Below, piece after piece: positions 1 through 34,500 of a DNA stretch of 64,000 nt. Both the position numbers and the translations under genes were made by a program. Positions within the stretch are counted from its first letter, which is position 1, and each line of letters opens with the position of its first letter. Source of the stretch: Glandiceps talaboti. Taxonomy: Eukaryota > Hemichordata > Enteropneusta > Spengelidae. The stretch lies in assembly GCF_964340395.1 (NCBI RefSeq), contig NC_135565.1:13020742-13084741 (forward strand). The letters are read 5' to 3'. The notes beneath the pieces are model-generated. The model ran no database searches. It was not told where the DNA came from and saw nothing but the letters and a program-made list of their open reading frames with translations.

Positions 1-725
1 ATGTAGCACATCCCTTATTGAGTTACCTCAACATTTAACGTTTACTTTGACCTCTTATATTAACATGTGGCACAAAAACAAAGTGTTAAAGCACTAATAA
101 ACTTGTGAAATGACACAAATAAATTAAGTTATTGTAATATCGAATTTAAATGTTCTTGAAGACCATATGTTATATTGTCAATGATTATAATGTAGTAAAT
201 GACGTTTCTCCTCGTCTATAGATTTAATTTGACCTCCATGGACAATGACAACGAAATTATACGGGCTAGTGTGGGAGTGTGCTGTATTTCCCTTTCCTGT
301 ATACCACTTGTTAGGGATATGCTTCTTAGCAAAATAAACAACGTTTTTGTTTTGCTATAAACAAGGACAAGTCCTCCTAAGGTTTGGGTATGGTACAATT
401 ACAATCTTAATTACATAATTACAGTGAAGACTCCGACCTTTTGTCTTCGAGTCATTTATTTGCATTATTGAATATTCTCAAAAGCAATTTCTCTCCGAAC
501 ATTTCAACTTATCCTACTATTATATATAAATGGAAATAACATGTGTAATATAGTATTTAAACTGGAAACAACGGACTAACAAACATGTGTTGAAGCATGT
601 TTGTAGCAAACCAAGTCATGTGTCATATTGATCTGTAAAATGGAAAGTTTCTGGACTAGATATGAGATAAAATGTTTGGACAAAACGCACTTTTTATCTT
701 ATTCTAATGTTGTTATTATACTTAC
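1..725. other. Intron of gene A (SRCR to the expected WSC exon)
   Basis: AT-rich non-coding sequence beyond the 3' splice donor of the second SRCR exon (GTAAGT just left of 726). No domain-like open frame is seen. It should be the intron leading to a WSC exon outside the window. Confidence 0.6.
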
Positions 726-2585
<1,860 letters not shown>

Positions 2586-2681
2586 GTCGGGTCTTTCCTC
2601 CCAAATTCTGATGATTAGTTGAGCTGTTTTACTGTGTGTTACTCATCAAGAAAGTAAAATGATTGAACAACTGAAGTTCCT

Positions 2682-2694
2682 GGTTCAAAGGTGA
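2682..2694 (+). promoter_or_regulatory. DR1-type nuclear-receptor site upstream of gene A
   Basis: Reads GGTTCAAAGGTGA on the plus strand: two half-sites with a 1-nt spacer and one mismatch from AGGTCA. It lies in a block (AAGTTCCTGGTTCAAAGG) conserved upstream of genes A to E. Whether it is promoter or 5' UTR is not known. Confidence 0.45.
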
Positions 2695-3932
2695 CGAAGA
2701 CAATCGTTTGTGACGTAGTCGACCCACCTGAATGAATCTATAGTTACGAGTAAGACATAACCGTATATCATTCTGCTTAGTGCAGGGGCAGAAGTGTTGT
2801 GGCCCGACATACTACTATACATGTATCGAGAAAGACGAATGTGTTAACTGGCCGCTATAGAAATCTATATAGTGAACACAACACACTGACGGCGAAGGTG
2901 TTATACGTACACATACAGTTAATTTGATTACATTTAACTAGACGTACAAAAAGCAATCCCGGTGACGTACGGGTCAATTTGACGCAGAAAAAGAATCGTT
3001 TCACCATGTTCCGCTATCCGGCATCCACTCATGTAAAGAGGATTACCTCCTGAAAAGTAAATCGTTGGATAAAGTAATATTACAAACGTTATGATAACAT
3101 TTATTAGTTTTTGTATAACCATATAAGAGAAAGAAAATAACTTACAAAACATGATGGAATTGAATGTGGACAAACTATTAACAGAAGGCATTCAGCTGTT
3201 AGTATTGTTTCATAAAAAAGGAGAGAAATATTATATATGTCCTGAGAACCGATGGTTTTGTTGGACAAATTATAATGTGATCCTTAAACGTAAACGTCAA
3301 GATCTTGACATTTACTTACGACAAAATCCAGTGCCAAATTTATTTCATAAGTTCAATGCATGTCAATAAATCAGAATCATATTGAAACAGCTACGACGTT
3401 GAAATGATTTTATTTAAAACAAATATGTGTACAAATGTTTCAATAAGAGAAATACTACTTGGGCAATTAAAAACAATTAAAACTGAAACTATGTGAATAT
3501 CAATACATTATCCGACAATAAGTAACTGAGCAGTTCCCTTGTATCATTTCTAATGATATTAACTGAATGATATGAAAAAAAATTATTTCATATTCGTGAT
3601 ATCCTTGATCCGTATCATTCATGGTTGCGAAGTTTAATAAATGTCAAGCAACCGAAAACCAACAAACAATTGCTTTTAAATTACACTACAAGGACTAAGT
3701 TACATAATGTAAAACTGACCAAAAAGCAAGTATAGTGATATATTCATATCTCTACTGTAGGATGTACACATCAATTCCATATATAAACACCTTGATGACT
3801 AAATGTTAATCGTAATCTTGTGATCATCAAAAGTTTACAGAATTCTATTTTGTCAGAAAAATACTCAGATATTCTAGTACAACATATTAAACATATACAA
3901 TGTCAAATGTTATGTAATGACAGGGAAATATT

Positions 3933-4176
3933 ACAGAACTGACAATCCAGACTGAGCATGCTCAGATTCAAAGGACTATGGGATTATCTGTGGTTATTAT
4001 AATATCTTATCTGGAGCTACCGATGAAATAAACCTCCCACACTGGTCAAGCTAAATATGAATTGATCATTCATGGTTATAAACAATATAACAATATTGTT
4101 TACATACTAATTGATGTGTGTTTATTTTCACATTTCCCATAATGCAATATTCAACATGTCGGGTTTGCAAGTTCCC
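3933..4176. mobile_element. MITE-like element, copy 1
   Basis: About 245 bp sharing most of its sequence with 19023-19266, including a GACTGAGCATGCTCAG block near the left end. Copy 2 ends in imperfect inverted repeats (GGGAACTTGCAATCC and GGGTTTGCAAGTTCCC). In this copy the left repeat has decayed to GAACTGACAATCC. No coding capacity; family unknown. Confidence 0.6.
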
Positions 4177-4236
4177 TATTGACCAGTGTAATGTAACCGT
4201 TTTATCAGACAAATACAAGCAATAATTTTGTCAAGT

Positions 4237-4362
4237 ACCTACCTGCCTGCCTACCTACCTACATGTACCTACCTACCTACCTACATACATACATACATGC
4301 ATGCATGCATACATACATACATACATACATACATACATACATACATACATACATACATACAT
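4237..4362. repeat. Tetranucleotide repeat (ACCT)n/(ACAT)n
   Basis: Runs of TACC then TACA/TGCA units. It has open frames in several phases but is simple-sequence DNA. Confidence 0.95.
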
Positions 4363-4517
4363 AATACATATATACGTAAGTCAATGGAATATGGAAACTT
4401 TGTTATACAAGTGCACTGTTATACTTGAATTTTAAGTAACCGGTAAAATGTGATACTGAATGCAATATTTTGTAGCCTATGTAAATTGTGAGATAAGTCC
4501 ATGCACTTATCAAATTG

Positions 4518-4811
4518 GGTTGTCGGTGGCCAAGTGGTTAAACCACTTGCCTCTTACCACTGCGGTCGGGGTTCGAACCCCATTCAGGGTTCGATTAAAT
4601 TTACCACGCTGTAAGTAAGAAGAGTGTCGTTCAGTTTGACTCTACCGAACAACGCAGGTTTTCCCCGGGTACTCCGGTTTCCTCCTGCATTAACACTGAA
4701 CCCATGAGGGATGGCCCTCACTGGACTTCTTGGGTGACAAGTATTTAAAGGTGCCTGTAAATGGGCGTTATGCCCGTTGGTTTACCTGAATAAATAAATG
4801 AAGAAAAAAAA
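4518..4811 (+). mobile_element. tRNA-derived SINE
   Basis: The 5' part is tRNA-like, with a Pol III A box (TGGCCAAGTGG, 4527-4537) and a perfect B box (GGTTCGAACCC, 4570-4580). The central part includes CGGGTACTCCGGTTTCCTCC, which resembles the conserved central domains (Nin-DC type) of metazoan SINEs. That family match is from memory. The 3' end is an AAATAAATGAA-type tail with an A-run. It is not a functional tRNA gene, since no cloverleaf continues after the B box. Confidence 0.75.
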
Positions 4812-5689
4812 TTGTATACGTATAAAGATTGCACCAAGGGACAAAGCGCCCTAAAATATACAAATACTTTTTCCTGTCTTTGGGTTAAATACAAGCTCAA
4901 ATACATATGAATATAGTATTGGTAAATACTGTCACTGTAGATATGCATTTATTCACTTGTATATGAACTGAATTTATGCTAGCCAATAATTTGTCTGTAT
5001 TCACTGGTCCGTGATACAGCACTGTCTATATATTCAAATTCAGTTTGGATTGTCGTGTATTCAGTTAGTGAAAGTGACTGCTTTATGAAGACCTTGTGAC
5101 ATCATCATTGCATTGCCTACATAACATCCTTGAAAAAACGTAGTATTAGTAGTATAAATTAGTTTACTATTTAAGTTTCACATAACTGATTGCAATCCTC
5201 TTGTACTACTTTTACCCTCATTTTTCAATATATTGTTATCAGTGTGGACATGTGAAAACACGTATATTTCGTCTTAAAGTGGCATGGATGACAAATTGAT
5301 GTTAACGTAGGTTCTTTAATTTATGAAACAATTTACCCTGCTCTCCTCTTGAAAAAACAATAATACAAAAACAACAGAGACCAAGTATGATATTTACTCA
5401 TTAAATTGCAATATGGTATTACAAATATTGACAAAATATGTTATTGTACGTACATATATTTAACACCTTTTATCAGCAATTTATTGAGTTAGAGAAAGGA
5501 CTAGGCATTTGTAAAACCACACTGTTTTGTTCATGTAAAAACATGACAGAGTTGCTAAAATTAAAAATCTCATCCATATGGCCAGGTTAATGCAAAGTGC
5601 TATTAAATTGATTGATACATATTTTAAAATCTTAAATCCAAATTAATTATGTAGTTATTAGTAATTTTATTACTAATAATAGTCATCAT

Positions 5690-6109
5690 ATAGGCTGAAT
5701 GATTGATGCAGATATAGAAAATGAATCATATGAGTAAATATAAAGTGTTATTGCCAGATTATAACTTTGAGTTCTTGGGTAGGTAAATTTAGATATAGTG
5801 GGAAAACAATACATTTAGTGTAACGATACTTTACATTTGTTATGTACTGGAAAGTCGTCATAAGTTTGATAACTGTGAAAAGAATAAAATGATATTAAGT
5901 AAGAGAATTTATTTTGCAAATGTCGAATCTAATCATTGTCCTTGTACATTTCACAATCGTATAAGAGATTAAGAGTTTAGAACAACGTAAATATTCTCAT
6001 GCCGCCATTTCTAATCTGTAATGCTCGTCAAAATAAATGGAAATAGTTTTATATTTCGCTACGTTTCAGTCAAACACGTTGGTTACAGTTTCATCATCGT
6101 CATTACTCT
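5690..6109. other. 3' flank/UTR of gene B, shared with gene C
   Basis: Resembles 14255-14726 downstream of gene C. A minus-strand AATAAA lies at 5908-5913, about 200 nt past the gene B stop, and is a plausible polyadenylation signal. Confidence 0.5.
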
Positions 6110-13142
<7,033 letters not shown>

Positions 13143-13234
13143 GTCGAGTTCTTCTTCCCAAACTCTCAGTTGACCCGTTTCACTGGGTGTCCAACGGGTA
13201 TTCAGGAAAGTGACACTGCTGAACTGAAGTCCCT

Positions 13235-13247
13235 GGTTTAAAGGTCA
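13235..13247 (+). promoter_or_regulatory. DR1-type site upstream of gene B
   Basis: Reads GGTTTAAAGGTCA, 93 bp upstream of the gene B ATG, in the block conserved among genes A to E. Confidence 0.45.
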
Positions 13248-13249
13248 CG

Positions 13250-14637
13250 TCGACCATTGCTTTGTGTGTGACGCAGACAACACACCCAAACAACCATATG
13301 CTATTCTACTCAGTGCAAACTTAGAAGTATTGTGGACCGACATGCTATTATATGTATCGAGAAAGACAAATTTGCGCACCTGCGCAGAAATCTTGATGTA
13401 TTTACTGACCGTAACTCCTTGTGGGCGAACTTATTTACACATTATACTCACATTTATTTGAGTACATTTAACTGTAAGTAAGGTGGAACAATCAAAAGTG
13501 AGCGATAGTACAAATTGCAATACCAGTACGGGTCAGCAGGAGGCAGAAATAGAACCGTTTTACCATGTTCCGTGATCCGGGATCCAGCGGAACCAATGAA
13601 AAAAGGACTACTTCTTGAAAGTGCATATTAGGATACATTAATACTACGAATGTTGAAAAACCAGACAGAAAACATACCCTCTCAGATGTTAATATTGTTT
13701 CTAGAATTGAAATATTATCTCCTACGAACTGAGGAGTTTTGTAAGCAAATTTAATACAGTAAGCGCAAACGCCCACATCGTGATAACTACTCAACACAAA
13801 ATTCAATAACAAATTATTTAATCAGTTGAATGTATGCTAATACATCAGCATCGTATTGAAAGCTACGATGTTTAAAATATTCTATTAAGAAAATATATGT
13901 ACACAAGTTGACACAATACTTTCAAAATAAAGCTGAATATTTGCGCATATCATTTATATTATCCGGCAGTATTCAATGAGTAACTGGGCAGTTTCCTCGT
14001 GCCATTTCTATTTTTACATGAACAGAGGATATGAAAGTATAAAATTCACCAGGATGTGACATCCGATATCAACAATCGTCATGGTTACAAAGTTCAATAC
14101 ATATCAACAACAGAGAACAATGGCAGTTGCTTTTAAATCAAGAACAGTATTGCATATGAAGGATTAAGTTATTGATCTAAAACCAATAATCAAGTGTATT
14201 GATATATTGATATCTTTACTCTCCATGATGTACACTTCAATTCTGTATATTCTGTGAATGATTGATGCAGACATGAAATTTAAAATAAAAGTTATAAGAA
14301 AATGAATCACATGAGTAGATATAAAACATTATTGCCCGATTATAACTTAGAGTTTTAGGGTAGTTAAATCTAGATATAGTGGGAAAACAATACACTAGTG
14401 CAAAGATAAATGGCAATTGGTATGTACTGGCAACTCGTCATTAGTTTGATAACTATGAAAAGAAAATAACTATAAATATGAATTTATATTTGCAAATGAA
14501 ATGTCGACCCTTAATGTTTTCAATGTACATTACACATTCGCATATGAGTTGAAGAGTTCTTCAAAAATATCTGAAAATAGTTTTATATCTATTTACGACG
14601 TTTTAGTCAAAAAAAGTTGGATGCAGTTTCATCATCG
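13250..14637. other. Intergenic region between genes B and C
   Basis: AT-rich. The right part (upstream of B) resembles 2700-3800. The left part overlaps the 3' flank of gene C and resembles 5690-6109. A minus-strand AATAAA at 14638-14643 could polyadenylate gene C about 85 nt past its stop. No separate gene is seen. Confidence 0.55.
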
Positions 14638-14726
14638 TTTATTTTCTAAACTTCAACGTAGCATACGCTGCCGGCCACGTTGTTAATCCAGCATCAAATA
14701 ACTCGTGCACGATAACTTCCTTAATT

Positions 14727-25030
<10,304 letters not shown>

Positions 25031-25123
25031 GGCACTATATATTGGAGGTACTTTAGGTCACATTACCACTTGAAGAAACCTAAGGAAACATTTCATAAAA
25101 TTCGTAATACGACGAAAGTTCCT

Positions 25124-25136
25124 GGTGCAAAGGTCA
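25124..25136 (+). promoter_or_regulatory. DR1-type site upstream of gene C
   Basis: Reads GGTGCAAAGGTCA, 94 bp upstream of the gene C ATG. One half-site is perfect AGGTCA. Confidence 0.45.
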
Positions 25137-25139
25137 TAT

Positions 25140-27506
<2,367 letters not shown>

Positions 27507-27900
27507 TCAGACTAGATGCATATATGTAGGCGGGGATGTTTGCTGTTGGTTAAGGCTTTGATATGCAGCCTCGTTTTGCTGTGTAGCTTGACACTGTCCG
27601 TTTTTAATATCACCGTGATATTCTATCACGCTTTCGCTCTCGTAATCATCTTTTTGATGGGATGTGTCGTTGCCCTTCCCTTCATCACTTTCTCGTCCGG
27701 TTTTCGAAGGTTGGATTTGATATATCACGCTGTCGTCAACATGATCAAGGTGCATATATATATGCGGAGTTGTTTCCTCTTCATGGATTGTGTGATATTC
27801 AGCCCCTGTGTTCTGCATATCACGAAGTTTTTGGCAATCGTCTGCATTGATGTTCTCGTTTTCCTTCTTCCTTTTCCTACTTTGATGGGCTTGCCGTTTC
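27507..27900 (-). CDS. Gene D cytoplasmic-tail exon with two ITAMs
   Basis: Starts after acceptor CTCCTAG and continues the transmembrane exon as RKRQAHQSRKRKK, a strongly basic juxtamembrane patch. Two motifs fit the ITAM consensus YxxL/I-x(6-12)-YxxL/I: YHTI-x9-YMHL and, at the C-terminus, YQSL-x9-YMHL followed by V and stop. Another tyrosine lies between them in SVIYQIQ. The terminal pair stands exactly where B, E and F have YE(S/A)F-x9-YATLE, with the same spacing, which supports homology despite little other identity. ITAMs recruit Syk/ZAP-70-type kinases in animals that have them. Confidence 0.75.
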
Positions 27901-30900
27901 CTAGGAGACGTTGACAACAGGATGGCAAATATTGAAATTAAACTAGACACTGCTGATAGTATTAGTTACATAGATTTAGTTACATCGATTGATGTGAAAA
28001 ATTTGGCATGTCATTACCAATTACCAACCTGACAATTCCTATATGTTAGATTTACAAATGTTTTCTCTTCTAACGACTGCTAAATTTTCGATGTCGAATA
28101 TATTCGAAAAATCGACACATTATTGAAATAAGAACCTTTAAATTGACACTTGAATAAAAGTTAAAGGCTGGTAAAAGTTAAACTTTACATAGAGCAAATA
28201 AATTAATATTTTTAATACTTTAATAACACATATGTTCTGTACAAGTAGTGATTAATAAATATTAAGATGTGGTATCAGGCCTTTTGTTTGTTTACGTATA
28301 TATTTGTTTCCTTAACTGTTACACCAATGACGAAAGAATTGGTCGTTATAGTATGCATATGGCTCCATGCTTCTGTCGTGATCACTTTCTTTCACTTTAA
28401 ACAGTCATTTGATGACCTTCAGGAGGTATTAGGAATTATTGATTCTACAACAGCCTGCGTCACATTTGTTTATGGACTACACAACTTACCGCCTGATCAA
28501 ATAAACCACCACCAATACTGTAGTCACAACGACAACAACTGTCCCTACTGATATTCCAGCTGTGACCGCTGCAACAGCAAAGAAAACAAACGACAGTGTA
28601 TGAGGAACATGTTAACAGTTATATAAGGAAAACCACTGCTGAAAACACAAACCATTCCTTAAGGTTAAGGGACAAAATGGAATAACGATTTGTAGTTTTG
28701 CAACAAATGTCAGCTATATAATGGTAATACATGAGTATATATGAAATAGAGTTTTGCATCGATACAAGATAACGTTTGAATGGACCTATTTTAGCCAAGA
28801 GAACGTTCGTCAAATTAAATGTTGGCATTAGTCAATATTTAACATAAACACTAGAATATTATAAACCACTCCACTTACCTGGCCCTAATGATGAGCTAGC
28901 ACTTTCATCCACTTGCGATGCAAACGTTGAAAAGATTAAAAAAAAGATAACATTGAAAATTAAACCTAAGACTTATAACTGTAAAGGAAATGTCCTTAGT
29001 CGTTTATCAAAGTTGGTCGTTTTACAGACTGAGTTTTCTGTTTGCATGAAAAATGGGGTTCACTTCATGGAGAAGTTCATTATATACAAGCCTTACTTCC
29101 TCTTGGATTCTTTCTAAAATTCATCCATGTCAATATCAAACACTTCTTGGTAGATGGGTTTAAACATGACCCCATTTCTGATGTTGAACAATAATCGCTG
29201 ACGATTTTGAATTTGTGATATACGGATCAGACAGTAGCCATACGGATGAGAATAGCGGTCGACCTATGCATACAAGTTTTAGTGACATTTTCAGACGTAT
29301 ATATTGCAATGCTATGTCCAGTAATGTCTGCTGAGAAACTAAAAGTACAACCTGATCCGTCGACTGTAAGCTTGACTAAGCAAGAGCTTTTAAATCAATA
29401 TAGTCTATCTAGGTAGTTTGCATAAGCCGTCAAAGCCATTATCCATACAAGTGATGGATAATTCCATTCATAATTGACAAAAGATATATATAATTATCGA
29501 ATTCAAAGGTATTAAACCTTGCATTTGTGTCAAGACAATAATCTTCAAAGCAAAATCTCATATCATTACCCACGAAATAGTCCTCACTCTTTCTAAGACA
29601 AGTTGGCTTTACTGTCCGTTGTCAATCTTTAGTATATATAATATAAGGTCCAACAAGATAGAAACCATCAATACATATTAACATCACAGTATTGTAAGTT
29701 GTATGTAAAATTGTTTCCATAGCTTAATACATTATGCACAGCACCAGGGTCACCGCAATATATGACTTTATGCCAAATGTCAAAGAGTAAATTCATGAGT
29801 TGATGGTAGTATGAGTACATTCATTCTCAGTACCAATTGTGTGAACAATAATTACCTTAGCACCTCTACAGATATGGACAAAATGTTGTGCGGCAATGTT
29901 GCGTAATTGTAGCTTAATTTGCTCAAAGATGTTCACAGATTCGGCTACATACATGAGATTTGAGGTAATTGGAATATCGTCACATCCCTTGATACTCACA
30001 ATAAATAAAAAGTCAATACCTTCACAATTTTACCAGAAGACAAACCAAGACATACATTACGAAAACAAAATATTAAATTTTCGCTATTCACAAATTGTAG
30101 CGTCGAAATACGTGTTCAGTTGTAAGCTTACCTATACACAAAGGTAACGAAGCATTCCATATTCCATTTTATTGGCACACTATGCTTGAATGATCACTAT
30201 CTAATCGGTACCCAGGATCGCAAATCACAGAAATAACATCACCATGCAAATATGGACATGAGTGGTTGTAATTCCCGAGGCCTTGTGATATTCCAGAAGG
30301 AGGTTGACAGTCAGGGTTAATTTCTGCCAAATGTACAATAGAGATATCCCAGAAAACATTTTAAGCCTATTTATCGAAACTCGTATAATTCACATTAAAT
30401 ATTTACTTAGTGAATTTAAAAAAATTAAACCTCAAAAAACGATAATGCTTTTGCTCGAGACGTGTTTGTTTACTTGTATTATACTATAATACAGTTGGGT
30501 GATTATAATAGTAAATAGTAAAGTTAGTTAAATTTGTGAAAATTTACAGCGAATCCTATGACACAAGACAATGTGATCCTTTTCCATTATATGCGACTAT
30601 TCTGGACGGATCGGAGCTTTGCAAATCAATGTTATTTACAGACAGTTATTGTAAATAACCATGTAACCATGCAGTACTGTGGATAATGTTAAAATGGACA
30701 AGTAATCAAAATTTCAACAAATGCACGAATATATAATCACCCACAACTTCCAATGCAATCATTTTATTTTCAGTAGAGTCGTCACCGGATACAAAGCTGA
30801 TGTGAATATTATCACCCTATTCATTAGCATATTTATTTCAGAGCTAATACATTTTTCCATAATTTGACAGCAGGTACCAATTTCTTTCGTGATTGCAAAT

Positions 30901-31553
30901 GTTATACAATGACAGAAGTTAATTATTTCATTTCAAGCAGTTATAACAGGCACAGCAAGTTAATGTGTAACTTAAAGAAAATACATTCACACAAATATTC
31001 AACGAATTAAATAATATCTAGTTACCTTCAACTTTGAGAGCAAACATTTTATTTTCAGTTGAATCATCACCGGAAACAAAGCTGACGTGAATATTATTTG
31101 AGCAAGATAAAGTTATTTTATCAATTAATTCTTCTGTGTGATACTGATCACCATCATATTCATACATGTATATGTGGTCGGATTCAGTAATATTGTAGAT
31201 GATAAACTCAAGTCTTATAACAGTCATTGGCTGAGTCATCACATTCCAGGTGCAATTCATACTTTCCGAATATTGTCCAGGAAAACCATGTGAATAAATC
31301 GTTCCCGATCCATTTAGTTGGCCTCCACAGGCACCTAATGTAGCTGAAATGAAACATTTCAGTGAAGACGGTATAGGTACATACATTATTTATTAAAAAT
31401 ATATAGTAACAGCTAAGAGATGTATGGGCCTCTCTTTTTTGGATGTAAGTACCATATGTAGTATGTATGCGCCGAACCTGATGATGAATAAATAAAATGT
31501 TCAACAAAATGACTTGTTTGGTGACAAATAATCTTCAAAAACAAACACACCCC

Positions 31554-31595
<42 letters not shown>

Positions 31596-34500
31596 TCAAA
31601 ACAAGTATTGTTACTTTGTTATACTAGGGGTCATTTTATCCTTGTTGTTATAAATATTTCACTTGTAAATCAAACACTTAAAATATTAATGAAAGACATT
31701 GTAATGGGTTTGCTTTGAATACGAAATAATTAATACAATTAAGTATTTTTATAACCTTTTAAAAACAAAGAACATACTGCTACTTACTGTGATAGATACT
31801 ACGTTTTAAGGATCCACCACAGGTTTGTGTCTCATCTCCCAAACAGTTAGCGTCACATTCATCATTCCTTAGTTTGCCATATTTCCAGTATTCCGTCCCT
31901 TCTGGTCCACAGTAACAGTAAGCATACCTTAGACCAGCATATATCATATTATTGGCACGACAATATGCCAAACACAATTGTATTGTCATGTGATTATTAT
32001 GAAATCCATTTTGTGGAAATCGAAGAACCTGATCTCCAGACACAGTTGCATAACAACCAAGGTAACCATAATCTATATTGAAATAAAAATCACAAGTATT
32101 ATGACGAAGTAATTATCACAAACTACATGAACATGTTTAAGTAAGAAAGAGTTCAGGCTTGTTTGTCAGACCCGTGACTATACACATGTGTCGCATGAAA
32201 ATGGGCCTGTAACATTGGTATAGGGGTATTAATATTGCATGTATAGTAAAGTCACCGGCATGTTAGAGAACTTTAGGTTAGGTGGTCATACCTAGTATAA
32301 TAGAAACTGGAATCTGATGAGATTTGGTGATTTGTAGTGTCACTAACATGTAGTTTCCAAAGTAGAAAGTGTATTAATCTCTTCTGACAAGTTCATACAG
32401 ACGAGTAGAACAATTTAGATTAACTTCTTTTATAAACTATCTATGAAGATTACCAATACGAAACCTTCAAGTTCACTTTTGCCCCCAAGTGCACTATAAG
32501 TGAAGCATTGATTGTGAGCCAAGCATTTACATGACATGTTCTGTAACTAGTGTGGTAGCTAGGTAATACATGTATATGTATATGTATAGTTATGTTTGAA
32601 CTAATAAGTAATAATACGAAACGGGGACAAGAACAAATATTTACATGTACCACATTTCAGATAAGGCTATATGCCATTGTAGAAAAGGATTTTTTTCTTC
32701 CATCACAATCAAAAACACAATCACCACCCCCCCCCCATCCACAATTTTCAAAACAACGTGACCCCCTACTGCCAATTTCAAAAACAGGGTGACCCCCCCT
32801 ACAAATCCACGGCCCCCCCCCCCCCAAGAAACTGACCGGTCAATAATATCAATGTCTATAACAAATTATGTTTTATATTCTTACTCCGATTAATGACGTC
32901 AAAGGCATATAAGCTCTGTCAAAATTTCAGACTTCAGGTTGAGCTGTAAATAGTCAAGGTTAAAGTCAAGTTTAAGGTCGACAAATGATCAAATGATTGT
33001 TTCTCAACAGTAGATGATTTACACCACTACCATTATTTTCTTAAATGTTCTGTTCTGCTCTGGGTTTACTTTGAGTTTGGTTTTGTCAGTATCGGATATT
33101 GAAAGTGAGAAAAAAACAATAATTTGAACATATGTTGACCTTGAACTTGAGCTTGATCAATGTGTATCGCAACACACTATTTGTACTTACAATTGCAACG
33201 TGCCTTTGCTTGATTCAAATATTTCTTCCCTCTATATAGTAACTGATAGTCACAATCTGATAATGTCCTTTCATTCCCATTGCACTGCACTTGTTCGATA
33301 CGTTTAAGATCGGTTCCCACCAAAGCATAATATTCAGTGCTGTGCCACATAGCACCAGGGTTTCCTTAATTGGAGTAAAAATACAATATGTAACAATCAA
33401 GAAATTGCTTAAAGAGGAACATACTTTTTAAGGTGGAGATGTACTAATCCTAGCAGTCGTTCCTTTGCTTAGGTGACCATGAAAGAAATTGTCACCGATT
33501 CTGCAACATGCGACTATATGTTATGTAGAATAATGTAAAATATATTTGCTGAATAGGAACTTTGAGCCTTTAATGCTTATATGTGACTGAGTTCTAGGTT
33601 ATATAGTTATAGACAATAACTGATCAATAAATACATACTTATGTGCTATCTAATAATTAGAACATCCTATGTCAGTACTATTGCAGTTACTGCTTCTAAT
33701 ATATACACCCATACTAAAATAGTATGCAGTATCCAAATACTGTTCAGACATCAAGTTGAAAATTTAGAGAAGCAGTGTATACTATCGCAATGTGTTGTGT
33801 CATTAATAAACATTAATGGCAAGAAAACAATAGAGGTATTCAATTGTGTTGAAGTACAGTTGCACTAGTTAAAACGCAATAATAGCCACAAGGTACAAAT
33901 TCTCCAAATCTGAGAGATAACATAGAATTAGTTGAGTTATTGCTACCTAATTCATTGCACGTAACTTCTGCACCAGTAAACTGCCAATTAGGTGATCCTC
34001 CAACTACAGGTATCCATTCACGTTCACTTTCCAGGTACATTTCAACTTTGCCACTGTATGGAGTTGGGTCGCAAACCAATCGGACAGTCTTTGGTGCATC
34101 TGAAAAGAGGTTGTAATATTCAACCACTATTAAAATGTATAACACGCATTTTGAGAAACAATTCATACACTTAGTATAGTGAAGCTGTTCTACTTATTTC
34201 TGTATTATTCCAACATACTAAGTTACGTCAATAGAATTATTGGTATCTTGATTTTAAAAGTGATAAAAATACGAAAGTGCCTTATTAGTAAAGTACATTG
34301 TCAAAATTGATATTTTAATGGTAATCTAAGAGATATGTAACATATTAAGAATCGTGATAAAGTTGGTAATTGCAGTCATGTATATGTGGCCCATGAACAG
34401 TCAACTACCATCTACAAGTTGTTGGAGTTCATAACAGTTACTTGTTGATTTTAAATTCGATTATGCACAATATCTATATATATTTAGAGAACACATCCAG

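Larger units (their letters stand above)
2700..5680. other. Intergenic region between genes A and B
   Basis: 2700-3800 resembles 13250-14250 (upstream of gene B), so it belongs to the duplicated unit. From about 3930 to 5650 the A-B spacer carries extra DNA relative to the B-C spacer: a MITE-like element (3933-4176), a tetranucleotide repeat and a tRNA-SINE. No credible gene is present. Confidence 0.6.

Noticed and set aside
4518-4600. Possible tRNA gene
   Set aside because: A and B boxes are present but no full cloverleaf or anticodon arm follows; it is the head of a SINE.
28267-28551. 94-codon plus-strand frame
   Set aside because: Overlaps the transmembrane exon of gene D on the other strand; hydrophobic by complement only.
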